DNA from: Roseateles sp. XES5
Lineage (GTDB): Bacteria > Pseudomonadota > Alphaproteobacteria > Rhizobiales > Rhizobiaceae
DNA length: 64,000 bases
Direction: 5' to 3'
Assembly: GCF_020535545.1 (NCBI RefSeq)
Contig: NZ_CP084752.1
Span: 2,693,501 to 2,757,500 of the forward strand
Both the position numbers and the translations under genes were made by a program. The notes under the pieces were generated by a model. That model had not been told where the DNA came from. It ran no database searches and saw only the letters and a list, made by a program, of their open reading frames with translations. Positions 8,078-15,414 of the stretch are shown here, in pieces; the first letter of the stretch is position 1, and each line of letters starts with the position of its first letter.

Positions 8078-8800
8078 AGGTGTCTCGTCTGAGAGGATTT
8101 TGACGTTCTGGGAGGACGCTGCCGCAAGCCGGTGGTCGAGAACAACCATTATACGGCAACACCCCGAAGTGAACGCTAGCCGCGGTTGCTCAGGGTATTT
8201 TTCACCGACCATTCGCATGGAAAGTTCATCACATTTGGAAGTCAGCCCTTTGTCAGAGAGGTCAACATCAATCTGATGCGCAAAGTCATTACGGATCTTG
8301 CGTACAAGGTTTATTGAGTCCGCTTCGTCTTCCGTAATCAAGCCAAGAGCCAGTGCTGTTTTCGCGCGATTGGAAAAAGTGCCGAAAGGTGCTTGGTTCC
8401 CAAAAAGGGAATTGACCTTATCTGGTACATCGGCAGTGAACGCATCTAAGATTTTCTGCAGAATTTCGTCTATTATTGATGCCCACACCAATACGACGCC
8501 GCGGTCGGTCCCAGATTGGTTCTCTTTGTTGGCTTCATGTAAGTAGAGCCTCAGCGGGTGGTCGCCCGAGAAAATTTCTATGCGGGAAAAATCCTCTCGC
8601 TTGGCCATTCCGACGGGCCCAAATTCGCCAGATATAGCCCGCTTGAAAATCTCGCGTCCGTGAGGTTCGACATCGCGCAGGTCCGCGGTGAACGGTACCT
8701 CTTCTGCTATATGATCGAACTGCACCATACATAGGATCTGTGTCTTGGTTTCATCGGCCCATTTGGGATCGCGAACTGTTGTGTATTTTATGTTTGCCAT
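8057..8800 (-). CDS. phage protein with tail-fibre-like N-terminus and MtlR-like domain
   Basis: The start is placed at ATG 8800 (MANIKYTTVRDPKW), because the open frame upstream of it overlaps another gene and is not protein-like. The product is 247 residues. Residues 1-65 resemble a module found in phage tail-fibre proteins (FDHIAEEVPFTADLRDVEPHGREIF..GEFGPVG). Residues about 95-245 look like the mannitol-repressor MtlR/DUF4145 type helical bundle (ASIIDEILQKILDAF, LFGNQAPFGTFSNRAKTALALGLI, LVRKIRNDFAH). MtlR-like bundles recur in phage and defence loci; the biochemical role is unknown. The join looks like a domain fusion rather than a known architecture. Confidence 0.5.
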   Translation of the reverse strand: MANIKYTTVRDPKWADETKTQILCMVQFDHIAEEVPFTADLRDVEPHGREIFKRAISGEFGPVGMAKREDFSRIEIFSGDHPLRLYLHEANKENQSGTDRGVVLVWASIIDEILQKILDAFTADVPDKVNSLFGNQAPFGTFSNRAKTALALGLITEDEADSINLVRKIRNDFAHQIDVDLSDKGLTSKCDELSMRMVGEKYPEQPRLAFTSGCCRIMVVLDHRLAAASSQNVKILSDETPLHKRFM

Positions 8801-8837
8801 CTGTAACCCCAAGATTAGCCCACGCCAGTTCTGAAAA

Positions 8838-9183
8838 ATGCACGGCATGAGAGCATGGCCTGTGGCTAAGCTCAAGACGCTGCGACCCAAGGTCTCTACT
8901 ATCAAGCCACTCATCGGCAGAGAGCCTGGAGAGAAGGCGAGGGACAAACACAGGGAAGCAACACAGCTCTGGCGCAAATGGTATCACTCAGCAGAATGGC
9001 AGGCCCTGCGCCTCCAAGCCTTCAGGCGCGACAAGTACCGCTGCCAAAGGACAGGAGAGCTCTGCATCGCCAAGGGCCAGCAGCCCAACGCCCCACGTTT
9101 GTCGTGGACGCGATTGTGCCCCCGCTGGCCCCGATCACTCTGCGGGACGAGAAACGCGCCAGAGGGCGACGCAAGCCAAGATG
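8838..9183 (+). pseudogene. HNH endonuclease, frameshifted and decayed
   Basis: Residues KLKTLRPKVSTIKP, WRKWYHSAEWQALRLQAFRRDKYRCQRTGELC match the N-terminal half of phage HNH nucleases that sit next to terminase genes. The first half reads in the frame from 8838 (or GTG 8862). The part that should contain the His-Asn-His core continues in the next frame after about 9094 (FVVDAIVPP..LRDEKRA). The expected D-H-I-V-P reads D-A-I-V-P, so the catalytic His also appears lost. Two separate lesions make a nonfunctional gene most likely. Confidence 0.6.
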
Positions 9184-9197
9184 ACAGGTGGCCGAGC

Positions 9198-9419
9198 CTA
9201 CCGCGCACGCTCTCGTTCACGGTTCGCTATCCAGCGCGCCAATCCGGCTTCAGCTTCCTCTTCGCGTGAGAGAGTCTGCCTCCTAGGCGGCGTGAACGGC
9301 ATTACCCGGTAAATTGTGCCATCCCTCTCAAGTTCGACCGTTACGTTTTCAGCGTTGGCAATGTCAGCCATACGCTTCAGCTCGCTTGCTTTCACAGTCG
9401 CCTTCGATGTCATCATCAC
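9198..9419 (-). CDS. small phage hypothetical protein
   Basis: The product is 73 residues with three consecutive Met codons at the start and an AGGAG ribosome site just before them, so the real start may be the second or third. The middle (VKASELKRMADIANAENVTVELERDGTIYRV) reads as helix plus two beta strands. The C-terminus is strongly charged (REEEAEAGLARWIANRERERAR). Proteins of this shape are frequent next to excisionase-like genes in rhizobial prophages; function is unknown. Confidence 0.5.
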   Translation of the reverse strand: MMMTSKATVKASELKRMADIANAENVTVELERDGTIYRVMPFTPPRRQTLSREEEAEAGLARWIANRERERAR

Positions 9420-9504
9420 TCCTGAATTGCCCCTGTCGGGTGGAAAGCCCTAGATAGAGGCGATCTCTGAAACGCTGCTCAGAGGGACAATCGGTGCGAA
9501 TGGG

Positions 9505-9762
9505 CTACTCATTCCGGGAGCCTCGTCGCGCAAATATCTCGTCGATCTTGTTTCCGGTTTCCGCAGGCAGATCTGTAAAGGCTGCATCAAGGGCGATGCG
9601 GTCCCAGACTACCCGGCCGTCGATACGCTTCGGCTGCGGCATACGATGATCCTGGACCAATTCGTGAAACTTCGTCGTCCCGACCCCGATGTCCCGCGCA
9701 GCCTCCTCGCGGGACATGCCACGGGGAGGGTAGGCGAGCATGTCCAACTTTCTAGTCTTCAT
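9505..9762 (-). CDS. excisionase/AlpA-like helix-turn-helix protein
   Basis: The product is 85 residues; a shorter form from MLAYPPRGMSREEAARDIGV is possible. The segment MSREEAARDIGVGTTKFHELVQDHRMPQPKRIDGRVVWDR is a MerR/AlpA-type winged helix: helix-turn-helix, then the P-x-x-K-R-I-D-G-R-V-V-W wing. It probably binds DNA to control a phage promoter or excision. It lies 3 bp downstream of the coiled-coil gene fragment and is transcribed with it. Confidence 0.65.
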   Translation of the reverse strand: MKTRKLDMLAYPPRGMSREEAARDIGVGTTKFHELVQDHRMPQPKRIDGRVVWDRIALDAAFTDLPAETGNKIDEIFARRGSRNE

Positions 9763-9765
9763 GGA

Positions 9766-11052
9766 TCAATCATCCCAAAAATTTTGCTTTGGCGGCGGAT
9801 CACCTTCCGGATCTAAAAGATCATCCTGCTCCGGGAAAAGCCCCTTATCCACCAAGGCACTTTGGATGGCCTCGACAGTTGTCTTGGCCTCTAACTCCGC
9901 TAGGCGTTCATTGGCCCATGCGATCATACGCTCGTACTCGGCTGGAAGATGGCCGGCCGCTGGGATCATATCTATCGTTTGCCGCATTTCCACGACCTTA
10001 CGGCGTGCTGCAGCGATCTCTTCCAGGTATGATGATCGTTTGGTTTCACGTTCGGATCGTAGGCGTGCCAACTCGCGCCGGCGCTGCATCGCTTGTCTGG
10101 CGCGCTCTCGTTCCGCTGTTTTGCATTTCTCCTCGGCGATGGCGGCGATGATCATGCGCATGCCGATAACGAAATCGACAAGGCAACCTTCAACGGTCTA
10201 GGACTTGCCATCCGACCATGATTTCCGAAGGCCGAAGTTGCCGTAGCCGTTGTAGCCAATGGTGAGTTTTCCTGTGTAGACAATGTCGAATTCTGCCCAT
10301 GGCTCCAATCGGTCAAACGTCCACCTCGACCAGCTGCGATCCTTATCGCGTTTTGCTTTGAGCCGTTGATATTCGGCGAGTTCGGCCTCCGTCGGGGTGT
10401 GCTTTTGGCGCCGCCGCTCCTCTGCTAAGCTGACGCCCACCGCTCCTTCCGAGGTTGAAACTCGGAGACCGTTTTCAGCGGCTACTAGTTTGGCTCCGTT
10501 GGTCTCGGCGGCTACGGCCAAGTGATGAAGAATACGAACAGCGCGTTCACGGGTTCGTTCGTGAACGCAGACCCCGTTCGCTGAGATCACGCCATCGCTA
10601 TCCGGTTTCGCACGTTCCAACTGCTTCGCAATTTGAGCGATAGCTTTGTGAAGCACGTCAACCGGCTGATCAGCATCAATCGATTGCGTCGCCGGCATGC
10701 TTACAGCGATTCTTTCCATCGTCCGCTTGCGTTCCTCCGAAGCAAGCTTTCGTTCCGCCTTGGCTGCCGCCAGCGCCGCCAAAATGGCTTCGCTACGAGG
10801 AGCCCGAGTAGCGATCTCAACCTGGTGGAGGGCCTTATTCTCGACACTCCGCAGTGGGGTCTTCTTAGCCGGCAGGCCTGCCTCGATTTTTGCCCAGTAC
10901 CCCCGCGGCGGAGTCGGAACGAGGTGTCTTATACAGATCTTGGCGAAGCCACGGTCAGAGATGCCAAACTCCTCGGCGAGCTTCAATATTGGGGTCGACC
11001 ACACCAGATCGTGCAATTCTTCCCGCGTGAAGGTCCGCTTAGTTGGTGCCAT
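9766..11052 (-). pseudogene. coiled-coil prophage protein split by an in-frame amber codon
   Basis: Two collinear pieces in the same frame, 11052-10198 (284 residues) and 10197-9766 (about 143 codons), are separated only by TAG at 10198-10200. Residues about 8-60 hold a helix-turn-helix-like start (TREELHDLVWSTPILKLAEEFGISDRGFAKIC). A central charged region follows, then a beta segment around GKLTIGYNGYGNFGLRKSWSDGK, and the second piece is a long Arg/Glu coiled coil. Proteins of this layout without the stop are known from alphaproteobacterial prophages and islands, so the TAG looks like a recent nonsense mutation. The second piece could restart at ATG 10161. DNA binding is inferred from the N-terminal segment. 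Confidence 0.65.
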
Positions 11053-11482
11053 TCGTCTGACTCCACATTCCCTGTGAAGTCGAAAACGTGCAAGCAGTGT
11101 TCGGCGGAGTCAATCGAGGCGCGGCCCATGCCGCATCACCATACAGGTGAGCACTCTTGCCACCGTGGGAGCTAGAGACGCAAGCATCCACCCTTGGGCG
11201 AGGGTGTGCTTTGATGTCGTTATCAAAGCGGGCAAGTTACTCGAAGGGTTGAACACCAAGAGTAGGAACAGCAGGAGCTTTGATGAGCGTGAGGCTCTGC
11301 TGACGCGTGATAAAGCCTTGGCCAGTTCTGAGGGCGCGGAGAGGCGTTCATTTCAAGCATCACACTACTGCGCTTAGCGGGAAGCTGCGTCTCGACACCA
11401 TGAAAAGGATGCGGAGAGTTGAGGCCCTAGCGTTCCTCATCCTCACCCGCTGCCATCTTCGACTAGGATTCAAGAGGGCGGC
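11053..11482. other. 430-bp gap without a convincing gene
   Basis: Only short frames with poor amino-acid composition and no ribosome site are present. The region between the coiled-coil gene start and the next leftward gene probably holds the promoter of the coiled-coil gene near 11053-11100. No repeat or dyad stood out. Confidence 0.4.
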
Positions 11483-11722
11483 TTAGCAGCCACCTGTCAC
11501 CTTCAGGTAATCGTGAACCGCCCATGCTTTTAGGACAAAGCTGTCAATCCGCTCGTCAAAATGCGCGCCTTTCTCCTTGCGGAACTCGCTTCCCATCGTC
11601 TCAGGATTAAAGCCTTCAAGGCAGACGACGTGCGATAGGCACCTGTAGAACTCGGCGTCGTCGAGCTCGTGGTTGGTATGCCATGTTGGGCGGTTCAAGA
11701 AGCTGGCGAAAGCGGCATACAT
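11483..11722 (-). CDS. small hypothetical protein
   Basis: The product is 79 residues (MYAAFASFLNRPTWHTNHEL). It has an acidic, aromatic composition and helical pattern (DDAEFYRCLSHVV, FDERIDSFVLKAWAVHDYLK), with no known motif or export signal. Amino-acid use looks protein-like, unlike the opposite-strand frames. It stands alone in a gene-poor part of the prophage remnant. Confidence 0.4.
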   Translation of the reverse strand: MYAAFASFLNRPTWHTNHELDDAEFYRCLSHVVCLEGFNPETMGSEFRKEKGAHFDERIDSFVLKAWAVHDYLKVTGGC

Positions 11723-11779
11723 GGTCTCTAAAGTTCCGGCACACCGGTCAGTCGCTATATCACCCGTTACGAGGGCGGC

Positions 11780-12235
11780 TCAGGGCTTAACGCGCTTGAG
11801 CAGTTCAGATGCTGAAGTGGCCCCGTTAATACTGTGCACAGAAATCCTCCGGCCCTCTGGTGCCAACTGCTCGCTGCACGGCAATCGCGAAGCTCGCACG
11901 AGAAGGTCCACAGACGCCGAATCTATCGTCGTTTTCGAGCTTGCCCCGGGCTCTATCAGGAGTTCGACTTTGTTTTGGGGAAGGCGGCGCACCCGAATAT
12001 TATCCATATACTCAAGAGGCTTCTCGCCGAGAGTGCTAGCCGTATCCAGATAAAGATGATCGCCTTCCGTGCACAACGCGGTGTAGGCGAGCAATCCACC
12101 CTCTCCAACGCCTAAATCGTTTACGGTGAAACGACCAGCAGCTTTGAGGATATCAAGCAGACTCATGTCTGCAATGAACTCCGCCCTCACGGGAAAGCTC
12201 ATCATGACGACAGCTGCAGCGACTACAAAACGCAT
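11780..12235 (-). CDS. small exported hypothetical protein
   Basis: The start is taken at ATG 12235, which has GAGG upstream and begins a signal peptide (MRFVVAAAVVMMSFPVRA, cut before EFI). The mature part is about 130 residues and likely periplasmic. Two cysteines in CTEG and LPCSEQ could form one disulfide. An 'LLAYTALCTEGD' segment followed by beta strands recalls small periplasmic proteins of unknown role in rhizobia. It is the last gene before the tRNA-derived att copy. Confidence 0.5.
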   Translation of the reverse strand: MRFVVAAAVVMMSFPVRAEFIADMSLLDILKAAGRFTVNDLGVGEGGLLAYTALCTEGDHLYLDTASTLGEKPLEYMDNIRVRRLPQNKVELLIEPGASSKTTIDSASVDLLVRASRLPCSEQLAPEGRRISVHSINGATSASELLKRVKP

Positions 12236-12372
12236 TGTCCCCTCCGAAATCGCGAGGAGATTGGCAGGATGCACGCGGGAGTCAAGATCACCGGAATTCG
12301 GCATCCGCTTCCTATACGCTTCCTGTGGAATTCTTGAGGCGTGGTAAACGGCGCATAAGCCGTTGAAAAGAT

Positions 12373-12418
12373 TGGCGCACCCGACAGGATTCGAACCTGT
12401 GACCTTTGGAATCGGAAT
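12373..12418 (-). repeat. att copy: 3' half of tRNA-Arg
   Basis: The segment matches 33578-33623 over 46 bp with two changes. The identical stretch GACCTTTGGAATCGGAAT (12401-12418) covers the anticodon-loop side. The two changes fall in the T-stem and are complementary (G-C to A-T), so the stem is still paired. This fits an att site imported from another tRNA allele rather than random decay. The 5' half of a tRNA is absent, so it is not a functional gene. Confidence 0.8.
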
Positions 12419-12711
12419 TGGTTATCCATTGTTGTAAGCTATTGTTTTGTATGATGCGTGCTCAAAACTGGACTAGAACTGCGCTACCTTGCGCTCCTCT
12501 GCGGTCGCGAGGAAATTAGCTCAGTGCAGAAAATTTTAGCACGGCAAATCCGCGTCATCGGAATTGGTTGTCCATGGTTCTACGATGTTGTTTTTACTGA
12601 AGTTGGATCAAAGCTGGACTAGGAATGCGCTACCTTGCGCATCTCTGCGGTCGCTGTGAAATCAGCTCAGTGCGGAAGATTTTTAAATTTGCAGATCCGC
12701 GTCATCGGAAT
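12411..12711. repeat. two 146/147-bp direct repeats next to the att copy
   Basis: Unit 1 spans 12411-12556 and unit 2 12557-12703; a third start lies at 12704-12711. Each begins with ATCGGAAT, the end of the att core. The units share blocks such as GACTAG.A.TGCGCTACCTTGCG and CTGCGGTCGC, with drift elsewhere. The arrangement looks like duplicated att arms, as left by repeated insertion or partial excision of related elements. The stretch 12236-12874 holds no convincing gene. Confidence 0.7.
12467..12490 (+). promoter_or_regulatory. candidate integrase arm sites (left end: 12467-12490 and 12613-12636)
   Basis: A 24-nt motif of the form RCTGGRCTAG.A.TGMGCTA recurs at 12467-12490 and 12613-12636 at the left end, and at 33411-33434 and 33494-33517 at the right end. 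All copies are in the same orientation. Two copies per end close to the att core fit arm-type binding sites for the tyrosine integrase. Binding is inferred only. Confidence 0.45.
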
Positions 12712-12874
12712 GCAACGTCTAAGTTTTAAGCATATGTTTTTTATGATTTTATTTCGGTTGTGCGAGGATGCTACCGTAAGTGTCGCGGGCTCGGGCCACG
12801 AGAAACATTTCGAAGCCTTCCGGTTGGCGCAGGGATAAGGCCGGGATTGACAATATCGGCAAATCAGTCAATCA

Positions 12875-13789
12875 GTGAAAGTGCGGGACCGGTTTGATGA
12901 CTATAAGTATCTATTGGAGGCGTTTGTGCTGGCGAGGAAGGATTTTGTTGCTTGTGGCGACTGCATGGAGCTTATCGAAAGCTTGCCAGACAATTCCGTT
13001 GATGTTGTTGTTACCAGTCCTCCGTATTGGGGGCAACGTACGTCCTTTGGGTCTGGCGTAGAAGACGATCCGCGAGACTATATCGCTTTTCTGACACGCG
13101 TGTTCACAAAGATACTTGTAAAATTGAAACCAGAAGGCATCGTCTGGATTAATATCGGCGATGCTTATAATACACCTATCAACTGGCGGTATGAGGACTA
13201 TGAGTATAGTTCTTTGGGACACGCCAACGAAGGGCTTTCTCCAAACAACAGCGCGTATACAAAACCTCGCAAGAACCGCAAAGCATTTATTGATAGAGAA
13301 CAAAACTGGCTTTCTTACGGAAATCTGTTAGCCCTTCCAATGCGCCTAGTAGTCTCTCTCTGTGATGAGGGCTATCTTTTTCGAGGAGAGGTAGTTTGGA
13401 AGAAGGCTAATCCGATGCCTGAAGGCCGATGCAGACGGCCTCACCGGGCGCATGAACCGATTTTTCTGTTGTCAAAAACTGATCAGCATAGGTTCCGGAC
13501 ATCGCCGCCTGTTAAATCTGTCTGGGAGTTTGCAAATGAGCGCGCTTCGGGAGAGCGACATTTTTCCCGGTTCCCGAAAGAATTACCAACGCGCTGTATC
13601 GAAGCTTATGGTCATGTGGGCGATCATGTTGTTGTGCTCGACCCGTTTTCCGGCTCTGGAACGACGGGTTTCGCTGCACTTGATTTGGGCTGCTCCTATG
13701 TCGGCTTCGAGATTGATCCTGCACACGCATATACTTCAAACGAGAGGCTTAAGGTCTACCGTCCTCGCGACAGGTTATCGGCCAAATAG
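12875..13789 (+). CDS. type II DNA methyltransferase, beta class (N4-cytosine or N6-adenine)
   Basis: The product is 304 residues. Catalytic motif IV TSPPYWGQ is at residues 47-53 and the AdoMet motif I DPFSGSGTT at about 256-264, so the order IV-before-I marks the beta class. TSPPYW is most common in N4-cytosine enzymes, but N6-adenine is not excluded. The N-terminal 20 residues are weakly conserved-looking, and a start further in is possible. It is convergent with the restriction gene and their 3' ends overlap by 15 bp. It presumably protects the host DNA from that nuclease. Confidence 0.85.
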   Translation: MKVRDRFDDYKYLLEAFVLARKDFVACGDCMELIESLPDNSVDVVVTSPPYWGQRTSFGSGVEDDPRDYIAFLTRVFTKILVKLKPEGIVWINIGDAYNTPINWRYEDYEYSSLGHANEGLSPNNSAYTKPRKNRKAFIDREQNWLSYGNLLALPMRLVVSLCDEGYLFRGEVVWKKANPMPEGRCRRPHRAHEPIFLLSKTDQHRFRTSPPVKSVWEFANERASGERHFSRFPKELPTRCIEAYGHVGDHVVVLDPFSGSGTTGFAALDLGCSYVGFEIDPAHAYTSNERLKVYRPRDRLSAK

Positions 13790-14905
13790 CTTGTCCCTCA
13801 CGCTAATAGCTGCCCTCGAAAAAGCGTCATCGGCGGTGTTAAAGTCGGTGACGAAAATGCGAGATGTTGCCATCTGCCCTTCGGGCGTTGGAATAGTATT
13901 TGCGTTAAACGAATAACAGCCGGAATAATATCCTTCGTCCTCGAATTCTTTTCGTTTGTCGCGTCTGCTATCAGCGCCTTCTTTGTTGATCGTGATGCCG
14001 AATTCACCCTTGTTGAGCGGGTGAGTTGACGGAGAGCTCTTGCAGTCCATCGTGACGAACGGGGAAAAGAAATTTTTGCTCAGCAACGCCGCGCTAAAAT
14101 TTTGATCGTTTTGCCTGCGTTCAGCTATGCTGGCTTTAACATGCGCTACACCAAAGCAAGCGCGTTTTGTCCCCGCAATATTCAAAAGTAGCACATCGGC
14201 CTTGTTTGCCTCGACGTGATAGTTGAGCTTCATGCCTTTCAGAAGTTGTTCTTTCTCGGCGCGGCTGAAAATACCGATCTCGATCTTATGCTTCGCTAGA
14301 AATTCTCGATAATGATCGACGACAATTTTTTCGAGCGCCCATCCTGCTGTTCTTTTCCAGCTTTGCCCGAAATCCCGATGCGCTTCAGTCGCAGGATGGA
14401 AGTAGGGGTCAGAATAGAGCCGCGACATGATAAACCACCAAATATCAGATGGATTTGCCTGAGGCCAAAGCTTTACAAGATGCATGTAGGCATCTACTAC
14501 CGCTTCCGCTTTTCGGCCAGTGCTGAGGTCGTCTCTGAATTTTTCTACTACAAGGTCGAACGTCGCCTTTGACGCGCTTGGAATGAACACTTGCGCCAGG
14601 TAGCTGTTATATCGGAATCGAACGTTCGCTCCTTTTTGCTTTGCTTTCTTTGTGTCCTCAACCTCGATATTGTGGCTCAGTACATCTTTTGCAGAGGAAA
14701 AGTCCAGTTCTTGGAATACTGTTTCAAAGTCTAGATCCAATGCACGCACGATTGCAAAAATAAAATCTATCGTGGGTGCCGTTTGATTGGCTTCAAAACC
14801 TTCAATCCAACCGGGGCCGAGCCTCAATTTGTCGTTTAATTCGTCCGTGGTGATGCCCGCTCTTTCGCGTGCTGCCTTAAGCTTCGCGACTATGCCCTCA
14901 ATCAT
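13775..14905 (-). CDS. type II restriction endonuclease, BsaWI-like, with N-terminal HTH
   Basis: The product is 376 residues. Residues about 5-65 are an XRE helix-turn-helix (LKAARERAGITTDELNDKL, PTIDFIFAIVRALDL). The rest resembles the BsaWI group of CCGG-type PD-(D/E)XK nucleases: GWALEKIV (E192), KADVLLLN (D237), FGVAHVKASIAER (K257, E262), then FSPFVTMDCKSSPS. If the group is right, the target would be a sequence with a CCGG core, but specificity cannot be read from sequence. The ATG overlaps the stop of the controller gene (14902-14905), so translation is coupled. A built-in HTH suggests it may read its own promoter as well. Confidence 0.7.
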   Translation of the reverse strand: MIEGIVAKLKAARERAGITTDELNDKLRLGPGWIEGFEANQTAPTIDFIFAIVRALDLDFETVFQELDFSSAKDVLSHNIEVEDTKKAKQKGANVRFRYNSYLAQVFIPSASKATFDLVVEKFRDDLSTGRKAEAVVDAYMHLVKLWPQANPSDIWWFIMSRLYSDPYFHPATEAHRDFGQSWKRTAGWALEKIVVDHYREFLAKHKIEIGIFSRAEKEQLLKGMKLNYHVEANKADVLLLNIAGTKRACFGVAHVKASIAERRQNDQNFSAALLSKNFFSPFVTMDCKSSPSTHPLNKGEFGITINKEGADSRRDKRKEFEDEGYYSGCYSFNANTIPTPEGQMATSRIFVTDFNTADDAFSRAAISVRDKLFGR

Positions 14906-15132
14906 TGTGACCTCTCAAACAAACACTCGCAGGAGGTATCAAGGATTTTGGCTAAACGGAAGAGTATCAAAATGGTCGGGTTTCTTTCACCCCTCTCAAT
15001 TCCGCCAATGTAAGTGCGGTCCAAGCCAGAAATCACGCCAAGCTGCTCCTGAGACAAGCCAGCACGCTTCCGCAGCCGACGGATGTTCCCGCCGACCAAT
15101 TTCAGAAGCTGAGAATCATCGTCCTTTTTCAT
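14902..15132 (-). CDS. XRE-family controller (C) protein of the restriction system
   Basis: The product is 76 residues from ATG 15132 (MKKDDDSQLLKLVG); a longer open frame upstream is Cys/Arg-rich and not protein-like. The whole protein is one helix-turn-helix domain (GNIRRLRKRAGLSQEQLGVISGLDRTYIGGIERGERNPTIL, cut here for length), the size and pattern of C proteins. Such proteins bind their own promoter and delay restriction after entry into a new host. The stop overlaps the nuclease start by ATGA. No clear C-box was found in 15133-15414. Confidence 0.8.
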   Translation of the reverse strand: MKKDDDSQLLKLVGGNIRRLRKRAGLSQEQLGVISGLDRTYIGGIERGERNPTILILFRLAKILDTSCECLFERSQ

Positions 15133-15414
15133 GCAGCTATTAGAGCAACTTCTCGCGGCACAATCCATGAGGCAGGATGTTAAGCAACGAGAGACGCAGC
15201 ACCGCCTGCCGGCGCGCTCAAATCCAGTAAGTGACAAGCTTTGGAGGCCAGGGTACCCACCGATAGGATTTTGTGGGTCTGGGGATGGTACTCGGGCGGG
15301 AAATGCCCTGCATTGCTGAAGAAACTCGCTGCCAGAACAGAAATTTCTTTGAAAATGATGTAAGTTGAGGAATATTCCTTCCGCTACCCTGATTTGTAAA
15401 GTTGGAGGAACTAT

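Larger units (their letters stand above)
1..12372. mobile_element. decayed prophage remnant (left end outside window)
   Basis: The stretch holds phage-type genes: an Arc-like regulator, AlpA-like helix-turn-helix proteins, a run of tiny overlapping early genes, a tail-fibre/tailspike and glycan-modifying enzymes. No terminase, portal, capsid, tail-tube, holin or intact integrase gene is visible. An IS481-type element lies exactly where early genes meet late genes. Several members are broken (HNH endonuclease, coiled-coil protein, truncated fragments). The right limit is drawn at the tRNA-Arg fragment at 12373. The left limit is not in the window, so it cannot be said whether more of the phage lies upstream. 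Confidence 0.65.

Noticed and set aside
11147..11377. 76-codon rightward frame in the prophage gap
   Set aside because: Unusual composition, no ribosome site and no known pattern.
1..12372. Intact, inducible prophage
   Set aside because: Packaging, capsid, tail-tube and lysis genes are absent, and several remaining genes are broken.
12373..12418. Second functional tRNA-Arg
   Set aside because: Only the 3' half is present; no D-arm or acceptor 5' strand follows.
12635..12838. 67-codon frame between the att repeats and the methyltransferase
   Set aside because: Its first half is the second att-arm repeat, and it lacks a ribosome site.
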